DNA of 64,000 nt from Pseudomonas fluorescens (GCF_902498065.1 NZ_CABVIR010000002.1:62001-126000), one strand, 5' to 3'; positions 10,082-19,059 are shown, counted from the stretch's first letter. Numbers and translations are program-made. Notes: a model not told the origin generated them from the sequence alone.

Positions 10082-10110
10082 AAAAAAGCAGCCTACGGGC
10101 TGCTTTTTTG
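10082..10110 (+). terminator. rho-independent terminator of the rpsP-rplS operon
   Basis: Perfect stem AGCAGCC/GGCTGCT with a TACG loop, followed by a T6 run, and an A-run on the left side. Located 20 bases after rplS. Confidence 0.95.
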
Positions 10111-10162
10111 TTGCCTGCGATTTATCTTCCATGGCCGTACTGCCGGTCTTGCCTGAGCCTTT

Positions 10163-11059
10163 ATGCCCGCCATCGATCATCCTTTGATAGACCAGTTTCT
10201 CGACGCGCTATGGCTGGAGAAAGGTCTCTCCGATAACACCCGCGATGCCTATCGCAGCGACCTGGCCCTGTTCAACGGCTGGCTGCAGGAGAAGGGCCTG
10301 GAGTTGATCAATGCCGGCCGCGAGTTGATCCTCGATCACCTGGCCTGGCGCCTGGAGCAGAACTACAAGCCCCGTTCCACTGCGCGATTTCTCTCGGGGG
10401 TGCGTGGCTTTTATCGCTATCTGTTGCGGGAAAAGTTGATCGCGGTCGATCCGACGTTACGCGTCGATATGCCTCAACTCGGTAGGCCGCTGCCAAAATC
10501 CTTGTCGGAAGCCGATGTGGAAGCGCTGCTGAAGGCGCCGGATCTGAGTGATGCGATCGGCCAGCGTGACCGCGCCATGCTCGAAGTGCTTTACGCCTGC
10601 GGCCTGCGGGTGACGGAATTGATCAGCCTGACGCTGGAGCAGGTCAACCTGCGTCAGGGCGTGCTGCGGGTGATGGGCAAGGGCAGCAAGGAGCGGCTGG
10701 TGCCGATGGGCGAGGAGGCGATTGTCTGGGTCGAGCGTTATATGCGCGATGGCCGCCAAGAGCTGCTCGGCGGACGTCCCAGCGATGTCATGTTCCCCAG
10801 TCAGCGCGGCGAGCAGATGACACGCCAGACGTTCTGGCACCGCATCAAGCATCAGGCCAAGGTCGCCGGGATCGGCAAGTCGCTGTCGCCGCACACCTTG
10901 CGTCACGCCTTCGCCACGCACCTGCTCAACCACGGCGCCGATTTGCGGGTGGTGCAGATGCTGCTCGGCCACAGCGATCTGTCGACCACTCAGATCTACA
11001 CCCACGTCGCCCGGGCGCGCTTGCAGGACCTGCACGCCAAACACCACCCGCGCGGTTGA
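10163..11059 (+). CDS. xerD: site-specific tyrosine recombinase XerD
   Basis: A 298-residue recombinase that, with XerC, resolves chromosome dimers at dif. Seen: SAM-like N-terminal core-binding domain (about 6-90) and catalytic domain with R149, K173, H244, R247 (HTLRHAFATHLL), H270 and nucleophile Y279 (TTQIYTHV). Full length. It is directly upstream of dsbC, the same pairing as in E. coli. Confidence 0.97.
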   Translation: MPAIDHPLIDQFLDALWLEKGLSDNTRDAYRSDLALFNGWLQEKGLELINAGRELILDHLAWRLEQNYKPRSTARFLSGVRGFYRYLLREKLIAVDPTLRVDMPQLGRPLPKSLSEADVEALLKAPDLSDAIGQRDRAMLEVLYACGLRVTELISLTLEQVNLRQGVLRVMGKGSKERLVPMGEEAIVWVERYMRDGRQELLGGRPSDVMFPSQRGEQMTRQTFWHRIKHQAKVAGIGKSLSPHTLRHAFATHLLNHGADLRVVQMLLGHSDLSTTQIYTHVARARLQDLHAKHHPRG

Positions 11060-11067
11060 TCACGATC

Positions 11068-11157
11068 CCTGTGGGAGCGAGCCTGCTCGCGATTGCGGTG
11101 TATCAGTTAAAGATGTGTCCACTGACACACCGCAATCGCGAGCAGGCTCGCTCCCAC
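11068..11157. repeat. REPIN, GCGAGC-type arms
   Basis: Near-perfect inverted pair: GTGGGAGCGAGCCTGCTCGC and its reverse complement, enclosing about 45 bp. It lies between xerD and dsbC, which share a direction. Confidence 0.92.
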
Positions 11158-11314
11158 ACTTGATCTGCGCAGGTCAGAATGTCCTGCGTCACCCGCATTC
11201 GGCCCCACCGGCCTTATGTGGTAGGCTTTGCCGGTTTGCACGATGGGCGGTTGTGACCCGGTGTTTCGGCACGGGCGTTCTGATCGTCCCATTTGTCCGC
11301 CTTCAGGAGTTCTC

Positions 11315-12046
11315 ATGCGTCTGACCCAGATTTTCGCCGCCGCAGCCATTGCGTTGGTCAGCACCTTTGCCGTCGCCGATGACGCGGCCGACAAAGCCAT
11401 CCGTAAAAGCCTGGAAACCCTCCAGCTCGAAGTGCCGGTAGAAAGCATTTCCGCCAGTCCGCTGCCGGGCTTGTATGAAGTCAAACTGCAGGGCAGCCGC
11501 GTGCTCTATGCCAGCGCCGATGGCCAGTACGTCGTTCAGGGCTACATGTTTCAGCTCAAGGACGGCAAGCCGGTCAACCTGACCGAGAAAACCGAACGCC
11601 TGGGCGTTTCCAAGCTGGTCAACGCTATTCCGGTCGCGGAAACCGTGGTCTACCCGGCTATCGGCGAAACCAAATCGCACATCACCGTGTTCACCGACAC
11701 CACCTGCCCGTACTGCCACAAACTGCACGCCGAAGTGCCTGAGCTGAACAAGCGCGGCATCGAAGTGCGTTACGTCGCGTTCCCGCGCCAGGGCCTGGGC
11801 TCGCCGGGTGACGAACAGTTGCAAGCGGTCTGGTGCTCCAAGGACAAGAAAGCCGCCATGGACAAAATGGTCGATGGCAAGGAAATCAAGGCCGCCAAGT
11901 GCGATAACCCGGTTTCCAAACAGTTCGCCCTCGGCCAGTCGATTGGCGTGAACGGTACACCGGCCATCGTTTTGGCCGACGGTCAGGTCATTCCGGGCTA
12001 CCAGCCTGCGCCACAAGTCGCCAAACTGGCGCTGGGCGCGAAGTAA
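11315..12046 (+). CDS. dsbC: periplasmic thiol:disulfide interchange protein DsbC
   Basis: A 243-residue disulfide isomerase. Seen: signal peptide (about 1-21, cleavage after AVA), N-terminal dimerisation domain, thioredoxin-like domain with active site C131-PY-C134, and the cis-proline loop GVNGTPAIV near the end. An open frame runs upstream to 11228, but ATG at 11315 has AGGAG at 5 bases and gives the proper signal peptide. It reshuffles wrong disulfides in secreted proteins. Confidence 0.95.
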   Translation: MRLTQIFAAAAIALVSTFAVADDAADKAIRKSLETLQLEVPVESISASPLPGLYEVKLQGSRVLYASADGQYVVQGYMFQLKDGKPVNLTEKTERLGVSKLVNAIPVAETVVYPAIGETKSHITVFTDTTCPYCHKLHAEVPELNKRGIEVRYVAFPRQGLGSPGDEQLQAVWCSKDKKAAMDKMVDGKEIKAAKCDNPVSKQFALGQSIGVNGTPAIVLADGQVIPGYQPAPQVAKLALGAK

Positions 12047-12116
12047 ATTCGCATCGTCACGGCCAGCCTTTGACGATCATGGTCCGGCGGCAACATGTGC
12101 CGGGCCATTAATAGAG

Positions 12117-12166
12117 AGCCGCGAGCATGCGGCTGTTTTCACGGCCGGCCTTGAGTCGGCCGTTTT
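12117..12166 (+). terminator. tandem terminator-like hairpins between dsbC and hom
   Basis: Hairpin 1: AGCCGC (12117-12122), loop GAGCAT, GCGGCT (12129-12134), then GTTTT. Hairpin 2: ACGGCCG (12141-12147), 9-base loop, CGGCCGT (12157-12163), then a T-run to 12166. Both look like intrinsic terminators for dsbC. The second ends only 14 bases before the hom start codon and directly abuts its ribosome binding site, so it could also attenuate hom. Confidence 0.7.
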
Positions 12167-12180
12167 ATGGGGAGTTCACA

Positions 12181-13485
12181 GTGAAACCGGTCAAAGTAGG
12201 CATCTGTGGGTTAGGGACCGTCGGTGGCGGTACCTTCAACGTACTTCAGCGCAACGCCGAGGAAATTGCTCGTCGTGCCGGGCGTGGAATCGAAGTGGCA
12301 CAAATTGCCATGCGCACGCCAAAGCCTCAGTTCCAAACGACCGGTATTGCGATTACCAACGATGTCTTCGAAGTGGCCACGAACCCTGAGATCGACATCG
12401 TTATAGAGCTGATGGGCGGCTATACCGTTGCCCGCGAGCTGGTACTCAAGGCCATCGAGAATGGCAAGCATGTGGTCACCGCGAACAAGGCACTGATTGC
12501 CGTTCACGGTAATGAAATTTTCGCCAAGGCTCGCGAGAAAGGCGTGATCGTGGCGTTCGAAGCGGCCGTGGCCGGTGGCATTCCGGTGATCAAGGCGATC
12601 CGTGAAGGCCTGTCCGCCAACCGTATCAACTGGGTCGCCGGCATCATCAACGGCACCGGCAACTTCATCCTCACCGAGATGCGCGAGAAGGGGCGCACCT
12701 TCGAAGACGTGCTCGCCGAGGCGCAGGCCCTGGGTTACGCCGAAGCCGATCCGACCTTCGACGTTGAAGGCATCGACGCGGCCCACAAGCTGACGATCCT
12801 GGCCTCCATCGCGTTCGGCATTCCGCTGCAATTCGACAAGGCTTACACCGAAGGCATCACCAAGCTGACCACGGCTGACGTGAACTACGCCGAAGCGCTG
12901 GGCTATCGCATCAAGCACTTGGGCGTGGCGCGCAGCACTGCCGCTGGCATCGAGTTGCGCGTGCACCCGACGCTGATCCCGGCTGATCGTCTGATCGCCA
13001 ACGTCAACGGCGTGATGAACGCTGTGATGGTCAACGGTGACGCTGCCGGTTCGACCTTGTTCTACGGCGCCGGTGCCGGCATGGAGCCGACCGCTTCGTC
13101 GGTGATCGCCGACCTGGTGGACGTGGTTCGCGCCATGACTTCCGATCCGGAAAACCGTGTGCCGCACCTGGCCTTCCAGCCGGATTCGCTGTCGGCGCAT
13201 CCGATCCTGCCGATCGAAGCCTGTGAAAGCGCCTACTACCTGCGCATTCAGGCCAAGGACCATCCGGGCGTGCTGGCTCAGGTCGCGAGCATCCTGTCGG
13301 AACGCGGCATCAACATCGAATCGATCATGCAGAAAGAAGTCGAAGAGCATGACGGTCTGGTGCCGATGATCCTGCTGACGCACCGTGTGCTGGAACAGCA
13401 CATGAACGACGCGATCGCCGCCCTCGAAGCCCTGACAGGCGTGGTCGGTCCGGTCGTACGGATCCGCGTCGAGCACCTGAACTAA
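12181..13485 (+). CDS. hom: homoserine dehydrogenase
   Basis: A 434-residue NAD(P)H enzyme that reduces aspartate semialdehyde to homoserine in threonine/methionine synthesis. Seen: Rossmann motif [12 protein letters not shown] at the start, catalytic core ([41 protein letters not shown]) and a C-terminal ACT domain (about 353-430), which normally senses threonine. GTG at 12181 has GGAG at 6 bases and the right length. An upstream in-frame ATG at 12127 would start inside a hairpin. A stable stem without a T-run (about 13500-13521) separates it from thrC. Confidence 0.95.
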   Translation: MKPVKVGICGLGTVGGGTFNVLQRNAEEIARRAGRGIEVAQIAMRTPKPQFQTTGIAITNDVFEVATNPEIDIVIELMGGYTVARELVLKAIENGKHVVTANKALIAVHGNEIFAKAREKGVIVAFEAAVAGGIPVIKAIREGLSANRINWVAGIINGTGNFILTEMREKGRTFEDVLAEAQALGYAEADPTFDVEGIDAAHKLTILASIAFGIPLQFDKAYTEGITKLTTADVNYAEALGYRIKHLGVARSTAAGIELRVHPTLIPADRLIANVNGVMNAVMVNGDAAGSTLFYGAGAGMEPTASSVIADLVDVVRAMTSDPENRVPHLAFQPDSLSAHPILPIEACESAYYLRIQAKDHPGVLAQVASILSERGINIESIMQKEVEEHDGLVPMILLTHRVLEQHMNDAIAALEALTGVVGPVVRIRVEHLN

Positions 13486-13550
13486 GCCGTTATCGTTCAC
13501 CGGGCCCGCGAGCGGGTCCGGCTTGCGAACACTGTCCATTGGAGTCAGTC

Positions 13551-14960
13551 ATGCGTTATATCAGTACCCGCGGCCAGGCACCGGCCCTGAATTTCGAAGA
13601 CGTCCTGCTGGCCGGTCTGGCCACTGACGGCGGTCTGTACGTCCCGGAAAACCTGCCTCGTTTCACCCAGGAAGAAATCGCTTCCTGGGCCGGCCTGCCG
13701 TATCACGAGCTGGCTTTCCGGGTGATGCGCCCGTTTGTCACCGGCAGCATTCCCGATGCCGATTTCAAAAAGATTCTCGAAGAGACTTACGGCGTGTTCT
13801 CGCACAACGCCGTCGCACCGCTGCGTCAGTTGAACGGCAACGAATGGGTGCTGGAGCTGTTTCACGGCCCGACCCTGGCGTTCAAGGACTTCGCCCTGCA
13901 ACTGCTCGGTCGTTTGCTCGACTACGTGCTGGAAAAACGCGGTGAGCGCGTGGTGATCGTTGGCGCTACGTCCGGTGACACCGGTTCGGCCGCCATCGAA
14001 GGCTGCAAGCACTGCGAAAACGTCGACATCTTCATCCTGCACCCGCACAACCGTGTGTCCGAAGTGCAGCGTCGCCAGATGACCACCATCTTCGGCGAGA
14101 ACATCCACAACATCGCCATCGAAGGCAACTTCGATGACTGCCAGGAAATGGTCAAGGCGAGCTTCGCCGACCAGAGCTTCCTCAAGGGCACGCGCCTGGT
14201 GGCGGTGAACTCGATCAACTGGGCGCGGATCATGGCCCAGATCGTTTACTACTTCCATGCTGCCCTGCAGCTGGGCGGCCCGGCGCGTTCGGTGTCGTTC
14301 TCGGTGCCGACCGGCAACTTCGGCGACATCTTCGCCGGTTACCTGGCGCGCAACATGGGCCTGCCGATCAATCAGTTGATCGTCGCCACTAACCGCAATG
14401 ACATCCTGCACCGCTTCATGAGTGGCAACCAGTACGTCAAGGAAACCCTGCACGCCACGTTGTCGCCGTCGATGGACATCATGGTGTCGTCGAACTTCGA
14501 GCGTCTGCTGTTTGACCTGCACGGTCGTAATGGCGCGGCGATTGCCGGGTTGATGGATTCGTTCAAACAGGGCGGTGGTTTCAGCGTTGAACAAGAGCGT
14601 TGGACCGAAGCGCGCAAGCTGTTCGATTCCCTGGCTGTGGATGATGCGCAAACCTGCGAAACCATCGCCGAGGTTTACGAGCAGACGGGTGAGTTGCTGG
14701 ATCCGCACACGGCGATCGGCGTGAAGGCTGCGCGTGAATGCCGTCGCAGTCTGGATATTCCGATGGTGATCCTTGGCACTGCTCACCCGGTCAAATTCCC
14801 GGATGCGGTGGAGAAGGCGGGTGTGGGCAAGGCGCTGGAGTTGCCTGTTCACCTGGCTGATCTGTTTGAGCGGGATGAGCGGTGCACCGTGTTGCCGAAT
14901 GACTTGAAGGCTGTTCAGGCGTTTGTCAGTCAGCATGGGAATCGTGGGAAGCCGTTGTAA
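13551..14960 (+). CDS. thrC: threonine synthase
   Basis: A 469-residue PLP enzyme that converts O-phosphohomoserine to threonine. Seen: N-terminal MRYISTRGQAP, PLP lysine K112 in GPTLAFKDFALQ, phosphate loop VGATSGDTGSAA. ATG at 13551 follows GGAG at 6 bases; the longer frame from TTG at 13539 includes that ribosome binding site and is rejected. It probably forms a threonine operon with hom 65 bp upstream. The composite repeat begins 11 bp after its stop. Confidence 0.95.
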   Translation: MRYISTRGQAPALNFEDVLLAGLATDGGLYVPENLPRFTQEEIASWAGLPYHELAFRVMRPFVTGSIPDADFKKILEETYGVFSHNAVAPLRQLNGNEWVLELFHGPTLAFKDFALQLLGRLLDYVLEKRGERVVIVGATSGDTGSAAIEGCKHCENVDIFILHPHNRVSEVQRRQMTTIFGENIHNIAIEGNFDDCQEMVKASFADQSFLKGTRLVAVNSINWARIMAQIVYYFHAALQLGGPARSVSFSVPTGNFGDIFAGYLARNMGLPINQLIVATNRNDILHRFMSGNQYVKETLHATLSPSMDIMVSSNFERLLFDLHGRNGAAIAGLMDSFKQGGGFSVEQERWTEARKLFDSLAVDDAQTCETIAEVYEQTGELLDPHTAIGVKAARECRRSLDIPMVILGTAHPVKFPDAVEKAGVGKALELPVHLADLFERDERCTVLPNDLKAVQAFVSQHGNRGKPL

Positions 14961-14971
14961 TCGGATAGATC

Positions 14972-15631
14972 GATTGGGGGCATATCCGTTGCTGCAGTAA
15001 CGGCTGCTGGCGGTTTCGCCCTTACGGCGAGTCACTTGGAAGAGCCCCAAGTAACCAAGGGCTCTTGCCCCTTTCGTTCGGTGCCTCGCTAAGGCTCGGC
15101 ATGCCCTCGTTCTGGTCCTGCTCCGTGGGCCCGCCGCCATCGGCCATCCATGGCCGGGGGCGGCTACCGCGGCATCCCTGCCGCGGTGCCCACTACGCAG
15201 AACCTCCACTCGGCCTCTCGAGGGGGCGACTACCGCAACAGCACCGCGAGGCGGCCTACTGGCCGGCCTGTCTCTTCAAGCGTACGCATTTATCCTGTGG
15301 GAGCTAGCCTGCTAGCGATGGACGTCCAGACAACGCGTTCATTCAGACCGTACGCGTTATCGTTAACGTCCATCGCTAGCAGGCTAGCTCCCACAGGAGA
15401 TTGATGTCCGGCATTGCATGGGGTTACTCCGCCGGTGATTCAGCCGGACCAGGTCGGCTATCAGGCCGCCTCGCTTTGGTTTTTGATCTTGGCTTTGATC
15501 TTGATCTGCCCCGTCGGAAGGCCGTACGTCAGGGGCGCAGGCGCTTGGTTACTTGGCGCTTTTCCAAGTAACCCGCCGTAAGGGCGGAACCAATAGCCGC
15601 CGTTACCGAAGAAACGGATATTCACCCAATC
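14972..15631. repeat. composite repeat: 89-bp inverted arms enclosing ~480 bp with a REPIN
   Basis: Bases 14972-15060 and the reverse complement of 15543-15631 align without gaps; by hand about 74 of 89 positions match. The best block includes CGCCCTTACGGCG and CCAAGTAACCAAG. The interior has no supported gene and carries a REPIN at 15294-15397. No transposase is present. This resembles the long dispersed intergenic repeats known in P. fluorescens-group genomes; that identity is from memory. Confidence 0.75.
15294..15397. repeat. REPIN, GCTAGC-type arms, inside the composite repeat
   Basis: Near-perfect inverted pair GTGGGAGCTAGCCTGCTAGC and its complement, with a spacer that itself pairs (GATGGACGT/ACGTCCATC) next to the arms. 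It shares the GCTAGC arm type with the left arm of the REPIN at 2618. Confidence 0.9.
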
Positions 15632-15806
15632 CCAATCCCCACTGCCCACATACACAAACCTGTCATCTACCCCATGTCATGCTCCATCAACCAGAGACGC
15701 CGACGCGTCTGCATCTGGAATCCAGAACTTTCTTCTCGGGCCGGTGGTCACTTACTGTAGACACGCCCCAGGCACTTCGTTTTCGGACTATTGAGTGGTG
15801 ATCGAG
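15632..15806. other. remainder of thrC-DUF3509 gap, no gene seen
   Basis: Together with the composite repeat this fills the 846-bp gap after thrC. I see no supported ORF. The last 100 bases contain TTGAGT and AT-rich segments that could be the DUF3509 promoter, but none is convincing. Confidence 0.5.
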
Positions 15807-16091
15807 ATGGAAAGTATCAGTCTATTGCTCGGTGAGGCTCTGAGCCCGTATCAGGTAACGTTGACCCCATCAGGCGCCCACGGCGAATGCCTGGTGACAC
15901 TGAAGAGTTCGACCGGCGCCATCGTGGTCGAACGGCAATTCAATCAGGCTCAGTTGAGCGACAAACGTCTGCTCACGGACGTGGTCGACGGGTTGCATCG
16001 CGATCTGATGATTGCCGAAGGGCGCCTGGAACCCTGCGTTATCGCGGCGTTGCGCAACGCGGCACAGGACAAGGTCCTGGGCCGGCCGTAA
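15807..16091 (+). CDS. DUF3509 family protein
   Basis: A protein of about 94 residues with the Pseudomonas-restricted DUF3509 pattern: LLGEALSPYQVTLTPSGAHG at the start, a beta-rich middle, and DVVDGLHRDLMIAEGRLEPCV in the C-terminal helix. No signal peptide, no known function. The ATG at 15807 gives the usual family length; a GTG at 15795 in the same frame is an alternative. It is followed by a noncoding stretch with an AlgU-like promoter and terminator. Confidence 0.75.
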   Translation: MESISLLLGEALSPYQVTLTPSGAHGECLVTLKSSTGAIVVERQFNQAQLSDKRLLTDVVDGLHRDLMIAEGRLEPCVIAALRNAAQDKVLGRP

Positions 16092-16109
16092 GTGAATTAT
16101 TTTTTATGG

Positions 16110-16137
16110 GAACCTTACGGGCCCAAGGTCGGTCAGA
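16110..16137 (+). promoter_or_regulatory. AlgU (sigma-22)-like promoter
   Basis: GAACCT (16110-16115), 17-bp spacer, TCAGA (16133-16137), close to the AlgU consensus GAACTT-N16/17-TCTGA. No ORF with a ribosome binding site follows before the terminator at 16216. Confidence 0.45.
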
Positions 16138-16143
16138 GTTTGT

Positions 16144-16256
16144 AACAGCAGGATCAAGCATTGTGCTCCGGTGCTTGTAGTCGTGCTGCCACTGGTCTTT
16201 TTGTAGGCCACGTTTAACCCCGAGTCGTCTCCCCACTTCTCGGGGTTTCTTTTTGC
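16144..16256 (+). ncRNA. candidate small RNA downstream of the DUF3509 gene
   Basis: Start placed about 7 bases after the AlgU-like -10; end at the terminator T-run. The roughly 110-base transcript would fold into a two-part stem (CAGCA 16146-16150 with TGCTG 16184-16188; CAAGCA 16155-16160 with TGCTTG 16172-16177), then a U-rich segment, then the terminator stem. A structured body, a U-rich single strand and an intrinsic terminator are typical of Hfq-dependent sRNAs. It could instead be the 3' UTR of the DUF3509 gene. Confidence 0.4.
16216..16256 (+). terminator. rho-independent terminator
   Basis: Stem AACCCCGAG (16216-16224) with CTCGGGGTT (16239-16247), then TTCTTTTT. It ends the DUF3509 gene and/or the candidate sRNA. 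Confidence 0.9.
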
Positions 16257-16266
16257 CTGCGATTTG

Positions 16267-17199
16267 TCATTCCTGGGCCTGTTGCTCGAAATACTTCCTG
16301 GATTCTTCCAGGTAGGCAGCGCGACTTTCCGGGTCGAGCCACGCAGCGTACGCCTCGCTCAAGCGATCGTGGGGCATTCTGCGCAGTAGCTGATTGATCT
16401 CGATAATCGCCTGCCGGCCTTTTGGCGTGTCGGTGCAGCCGATGTATCCGGACAAGAATTTCTCGGCGCCGCGAATCGGGTAGAACTGCAATTCATCCTC
16501 GGCGATGCCTTGCTGTTGGGCCTGGTAGCGGATTTCCGGACGGTATCCCAGCAGCAACCGCAAGCGCCCCAGGCGCTGCATCTGCAACAGGCTGCCCAAG
16601 GCGTCGTTGCCGTAGTGCGGGGTGAGCGAGTCTGCCGGTGCTTGTTTGAGCAGCGCGTCGAGGTAATCACCGTAGTTGCGCTCGGCGATAATGCCCAACT
16701 TCTCGCCGCCATTCGCCAGGAAGGCCGCCAGGTCCAGTTCATTGTCCTGGATGAAGGGCGCAAGCGTCTCACGGTCAACGCGCCGCACGGCCACGCCATT
16801 GCCCATGGCCCGAAACACCGGAATGGAAAACGCGATCCAGCGTTCGCGTTCCTTGCTCCGGTTCAGCGCCGCATCGCATGTCAGGGACGGCTCGTGGAGC
16901 ATTTGCAAGGCGCGAGCACGGTTGACCCGCATCAAGGTGTGTTCGTATTGCGGCATGCCCGCGATCAACAGTGGCAACAATTGATCGATGACGCCCTGGC
17001 CCTTTTTCGGTCCTTCGAAAATCGTCAGCGGGGGGAGATCCCGCAACAGCCAGACCATGGTTTCCTTGGGTTGCGCCATCGCTGATGGCGCCGGGACAAC
17101 GAGCAGGAACATGGCCGCGAGCGCGTACACCGCCCTCGCGCGGTGATGAGTGACAAGCAGCGAAAGCAGGCGCTTCAGCTTAGATGGCCCCGTCTTCAC
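16267..17199 (-). CDS. TIGR02285-like periplasmic solute-binding-type protein
   Basis: About 310 residues. After a basic, hydrophobic signal sequence ending PAPSAMA, the mature part starts QPKETMVWLLRDLPPLTIFEG, like the SBP_bac_3-related proteins grouped as TIGR02285 in Pseudomonas. The family has no assigned ligand. The open frame extends upstream into the CoA-transferase gene; I chose GTG at 17199, which overlaps that gene's end by 20 bases and gives a normal signal peptide. The start is uncertain, since no clear ribosome binding site is at proper distance. Confidence 0.7.
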   Translation of the reverse strand: MKTGPSKLKRLLSLLVTHHRARAVYALAAMFLLVVPAPSAMAQPKETMVWLLRDLPPLTIFEGPKKGQGVIDQLLPLLIAGMPQYEHTLMRVNRARALQMLHEPSLTCDAALNRSKERERWIAFSIPVFRAMGNGVAVRRVDRETLAPFIQDNELDLAAFLANGGEKLGIIAERNYGDYLDALLKQAPADSLTPHYGNDALGSLLQMQRLGRLRLLLGYRPEIRYQAQQQGIAEDELQFYPIRGAEKFLSGYIGCTDTPKGRQAIIEINQLLRRMPHDRLSEAYAAWLDPESRAAYLEESRKYFEQQAQE

Positions 17200-18379
17200 G
17201 CAGCTTTGCGATCTGTTCCTTGTCGTAGCCAAGATCGTTAAGTACCTGCGCATTGTGTTCGCCCAACTGCGGCCCGACCCATTCAGAACTGCCGGGTGTC
17301 TCTGAGAGTTTCGGCACAATTCCCGGCATCTTGAAATCTTTGCCGTCCGGCAGCTTCGCCTTGAGAAACATTTCCCGCGCCAGGTACTGCGGATCACTGA
17401 ACATGTCTTCGGCACTGAAGATCCGGCTGGCGGGAACGTCGGCCTGATTCAACTGCTCGATGAGGGTGTCCAGAGGCAGCGAGTTGACCCAGCGATCAAT
17501 CACCCCGTAAATCTCGTCGCGACGGCTGTCACGCCCGTCGTTACTGGCCAGGACCGGGTCATTGGCCAGGTCTTCACGGCCGATGATCAGCATGAAGCGT
17601 TTAAAAATCGCGTCGCCATTGGCGCCGATCTGCACATGTTTGCCGTCGGCACTGGTGTGGATCGAGGAGGGCGTGATGCCCGGCATGATGTTGCCGGTGC
17701 GTTCGCGGATGAAGCCGAACACGTCGAACTCCGGGACCATGCTTTCCATCATGGCGAAGATTGCTTCGTACAGCGCCACATCCACCACCTGACCCAGACC
17801 GCCGTTGACCTCGCGATGACGCAAGGCCATCAACGCGCCAATCACGCCCCAGAGCGCGGCAATCGAATCGCCGATGGAAATCCCGGTGCGCACCGGCGGT
17901 CGGTCTTCAAACCCGGTGATGTAGCGCAGGCCGCCCATGGATTCACCGACGGCGCCAAACCCCGGCTGATCCTTCATCGGCCCGGTCTGGCCGAAACCTG
18001 AAAGGCGCACCATGACCAGTTTCGGGTTCAGTTCGTGCAAGACATCCCAGCCCAGGCCGAGCTTTTCCAACACGCCGGGGCGAAAATTCTCGATCAGGAT
18101 GTCCGCTTCACCGAGCAGCTTTTTCAGGATCGTCAGGCCATCCGGGTGTTTCAGGTTCAGGGTCAGGGACTTCTTGTTGCGCGCCTGAACGAACCACCAG
18201 AGCGAAGTGCCTTCATACAACTTGCGCCATTTGCGCAGCGGATCACCGCCGTCGGGAGATTCGATCTTGATCACTTCGGCACCGAATTCGCCGCAGATGC
18301 GCGAGGCAAAGGGTCCGGCGATTAACGTGCCCAATTCGATGACTTTCAGGCCTGAGAGGGGTTTGGCGGTGAACGGCAT
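17180..18379 (-). CDS. CaiB/BaiF (class III) CoA-transferase
   Basis: A 399-residue family III CoA-transferase. Seen: the N-terminal LSGLKVIELGTLIAGPFAS, RNKKSLTLNLKHPDG, the VMVRLSGFGQTGP segment, and the catalytic aspartate D171 in ISIGDSIAA. These enzymes move CoA between organic acids through an aspartyl-CoA thioester. The donor and acceptor are not predictable here and no pathway genes are adjacent. ATG at 18379 has AAGGA at 7 bases; the longer open frame to 18505 lacks support. Confidence 0.9.
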   Translation of the reverse strand: MPFTAKPLSGLKVIELGTLIAGPFASRICGEFGAEVIKIESPDGGDPLRKWRKLYEGTSLWWFVQARNKKSLTLNLKHPDGLTILKKLLGEADILIENFRPGVLEKLGLGWDVLHELNPKLVMVRLSGFGQTGPMKDQPGFGAVGESMGGLRYITGFEDRPPVRTGISIGDSIAALWGVIGALMALRHREVNGGLGQVVDVALYEAIFAMMESMVPEFDVFGFIRERTGNIMPGITPSSIHTSADGKHVQIGANGDAIFKRFMLIIGREDLANDPVLASNDGRDSRRDEIYGVIDRWVNSLPLDTLIEQLNQADVPASRIFSAEDMFSDPQYLAREMFLKAKLPDGKDFKMPGIVPKLSETPGSSEWVGPQLGEHNAQVLNDLGYDKEQIAKLREDGAI

Positions 18380-18516
18380 GCTGGATCCTTTAGGACAAAG
18401 GCTTGGCTGATAGAGCGTTTTAGCACAGCCCGCTGTCAGTCGCTCAAGGTTGATGGCCGCGAAGCCTGCCGCATCGGTTAGACTTGCCGCCTTTCCACGT
18501 ATCAAGAAGCCCGTTC

Positions 18517-19059
18517 ATGGCCCAGCCGTCCACGACCTACAAGTTTGAACTGAACCTCACCGACCTCGACCGCAGCGTTTACGAGACGGTGAAGCAGACC
18601 ATCGCCCGTCACCCGTCGGAAACCGAAGAGCGCATGACCGTGCGGCTGCTGGCCTACGCCTTCTGGTACAACGAGCAGCTGTCGTTTGGCCGTGGTCTGT
18701 CAGACGTGGATGAACCCGCCCTGTGGGAAAAGAGCCTGGATGATCGCGTCCTGCACTGGATCGAAGTCGGCCAGCCAGACGCCGATCGCCTGACCTGGTG
18801 CTCGCGTCGCACCGAGCGCACCAGTCTGCTGGCCTACGGCAGCCTGCGCGTCTGGGAAACCAAAGTGATCCCGGCGATCAAGAACCTGAAAAACGTACAC
18901 ATTGCCGCGGTTCCTCAGGAAGTCCTGGAAACCCTGGCCAAAGACATGCCGCGCGTTATCAAGTGGGACGTGATGATCAGCGAAGGGACGATTTTCGTCA
19001 CCGACGACCGTGGCCAACACGAAGTCCAGTTGCAGTGGCTGAGCGGCGAACGCGGCTGA
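18517..19059 (+). CDS. yaeQ: YaeQ family protein
   Basis: A 180-residue protein matching E. coli YaeQ along its length: STTYKFELNLTDLDRSVYE at the start, ETEERMTVRLLAYAF and CSRRTERTSLLAYG. The fold resembles PD-(D/E)XK nucleases, but nuclease activity is unproven; E. coli YaeQ was linked to suppression of rfaH loss. ATG at 18517 gives the family N-terminus. It is divergent from the CoA-transferase gene and 58 bp upstream of recJ. Confidence 0.88.
   Translation: MAQPSTTYKFELNLTDLDRSVYETVKQTIARHPSETEERMTVRLLAYAFWYNEQLSFGRGLSDVDEPALWEKSLDDRVLHWIEVGQPDADRLTWCSRRTERTSLLAYGSLRVWETKVIPAIKNLKNVHIAAVPQEVLETLAKDMPRVIKWDVMISEGTIFVTDDRGQHEVQLQWLSGERG

Noticed and set aside
11068..11157. Repeats that could suggest a CRISPR array
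   Set aside because: Palindromic pairs are scattered singly across intergenic gaps, not regularly spaced with unique spacers; they are REPINs and no cas genes exist.
13545..15209. 554-residue minus-strand frame
   Set aside because: Antisense to thrC and running into the composite repeat; no family resemblance.
15065..15404. Short plus-strand ORFs in the thrC-DUF3509 gap
   Set aside because: They translate repeat and REPIN sequence, lack ribosome binding sites, and such repeat-derived ORFs are commonly miscalled.
17200..17415. 72-residue N-terminal extension of the TIGR02285-like protein
   Set aside because: It lies inside the CoA-transferase gene and would place the signal peptide internally.
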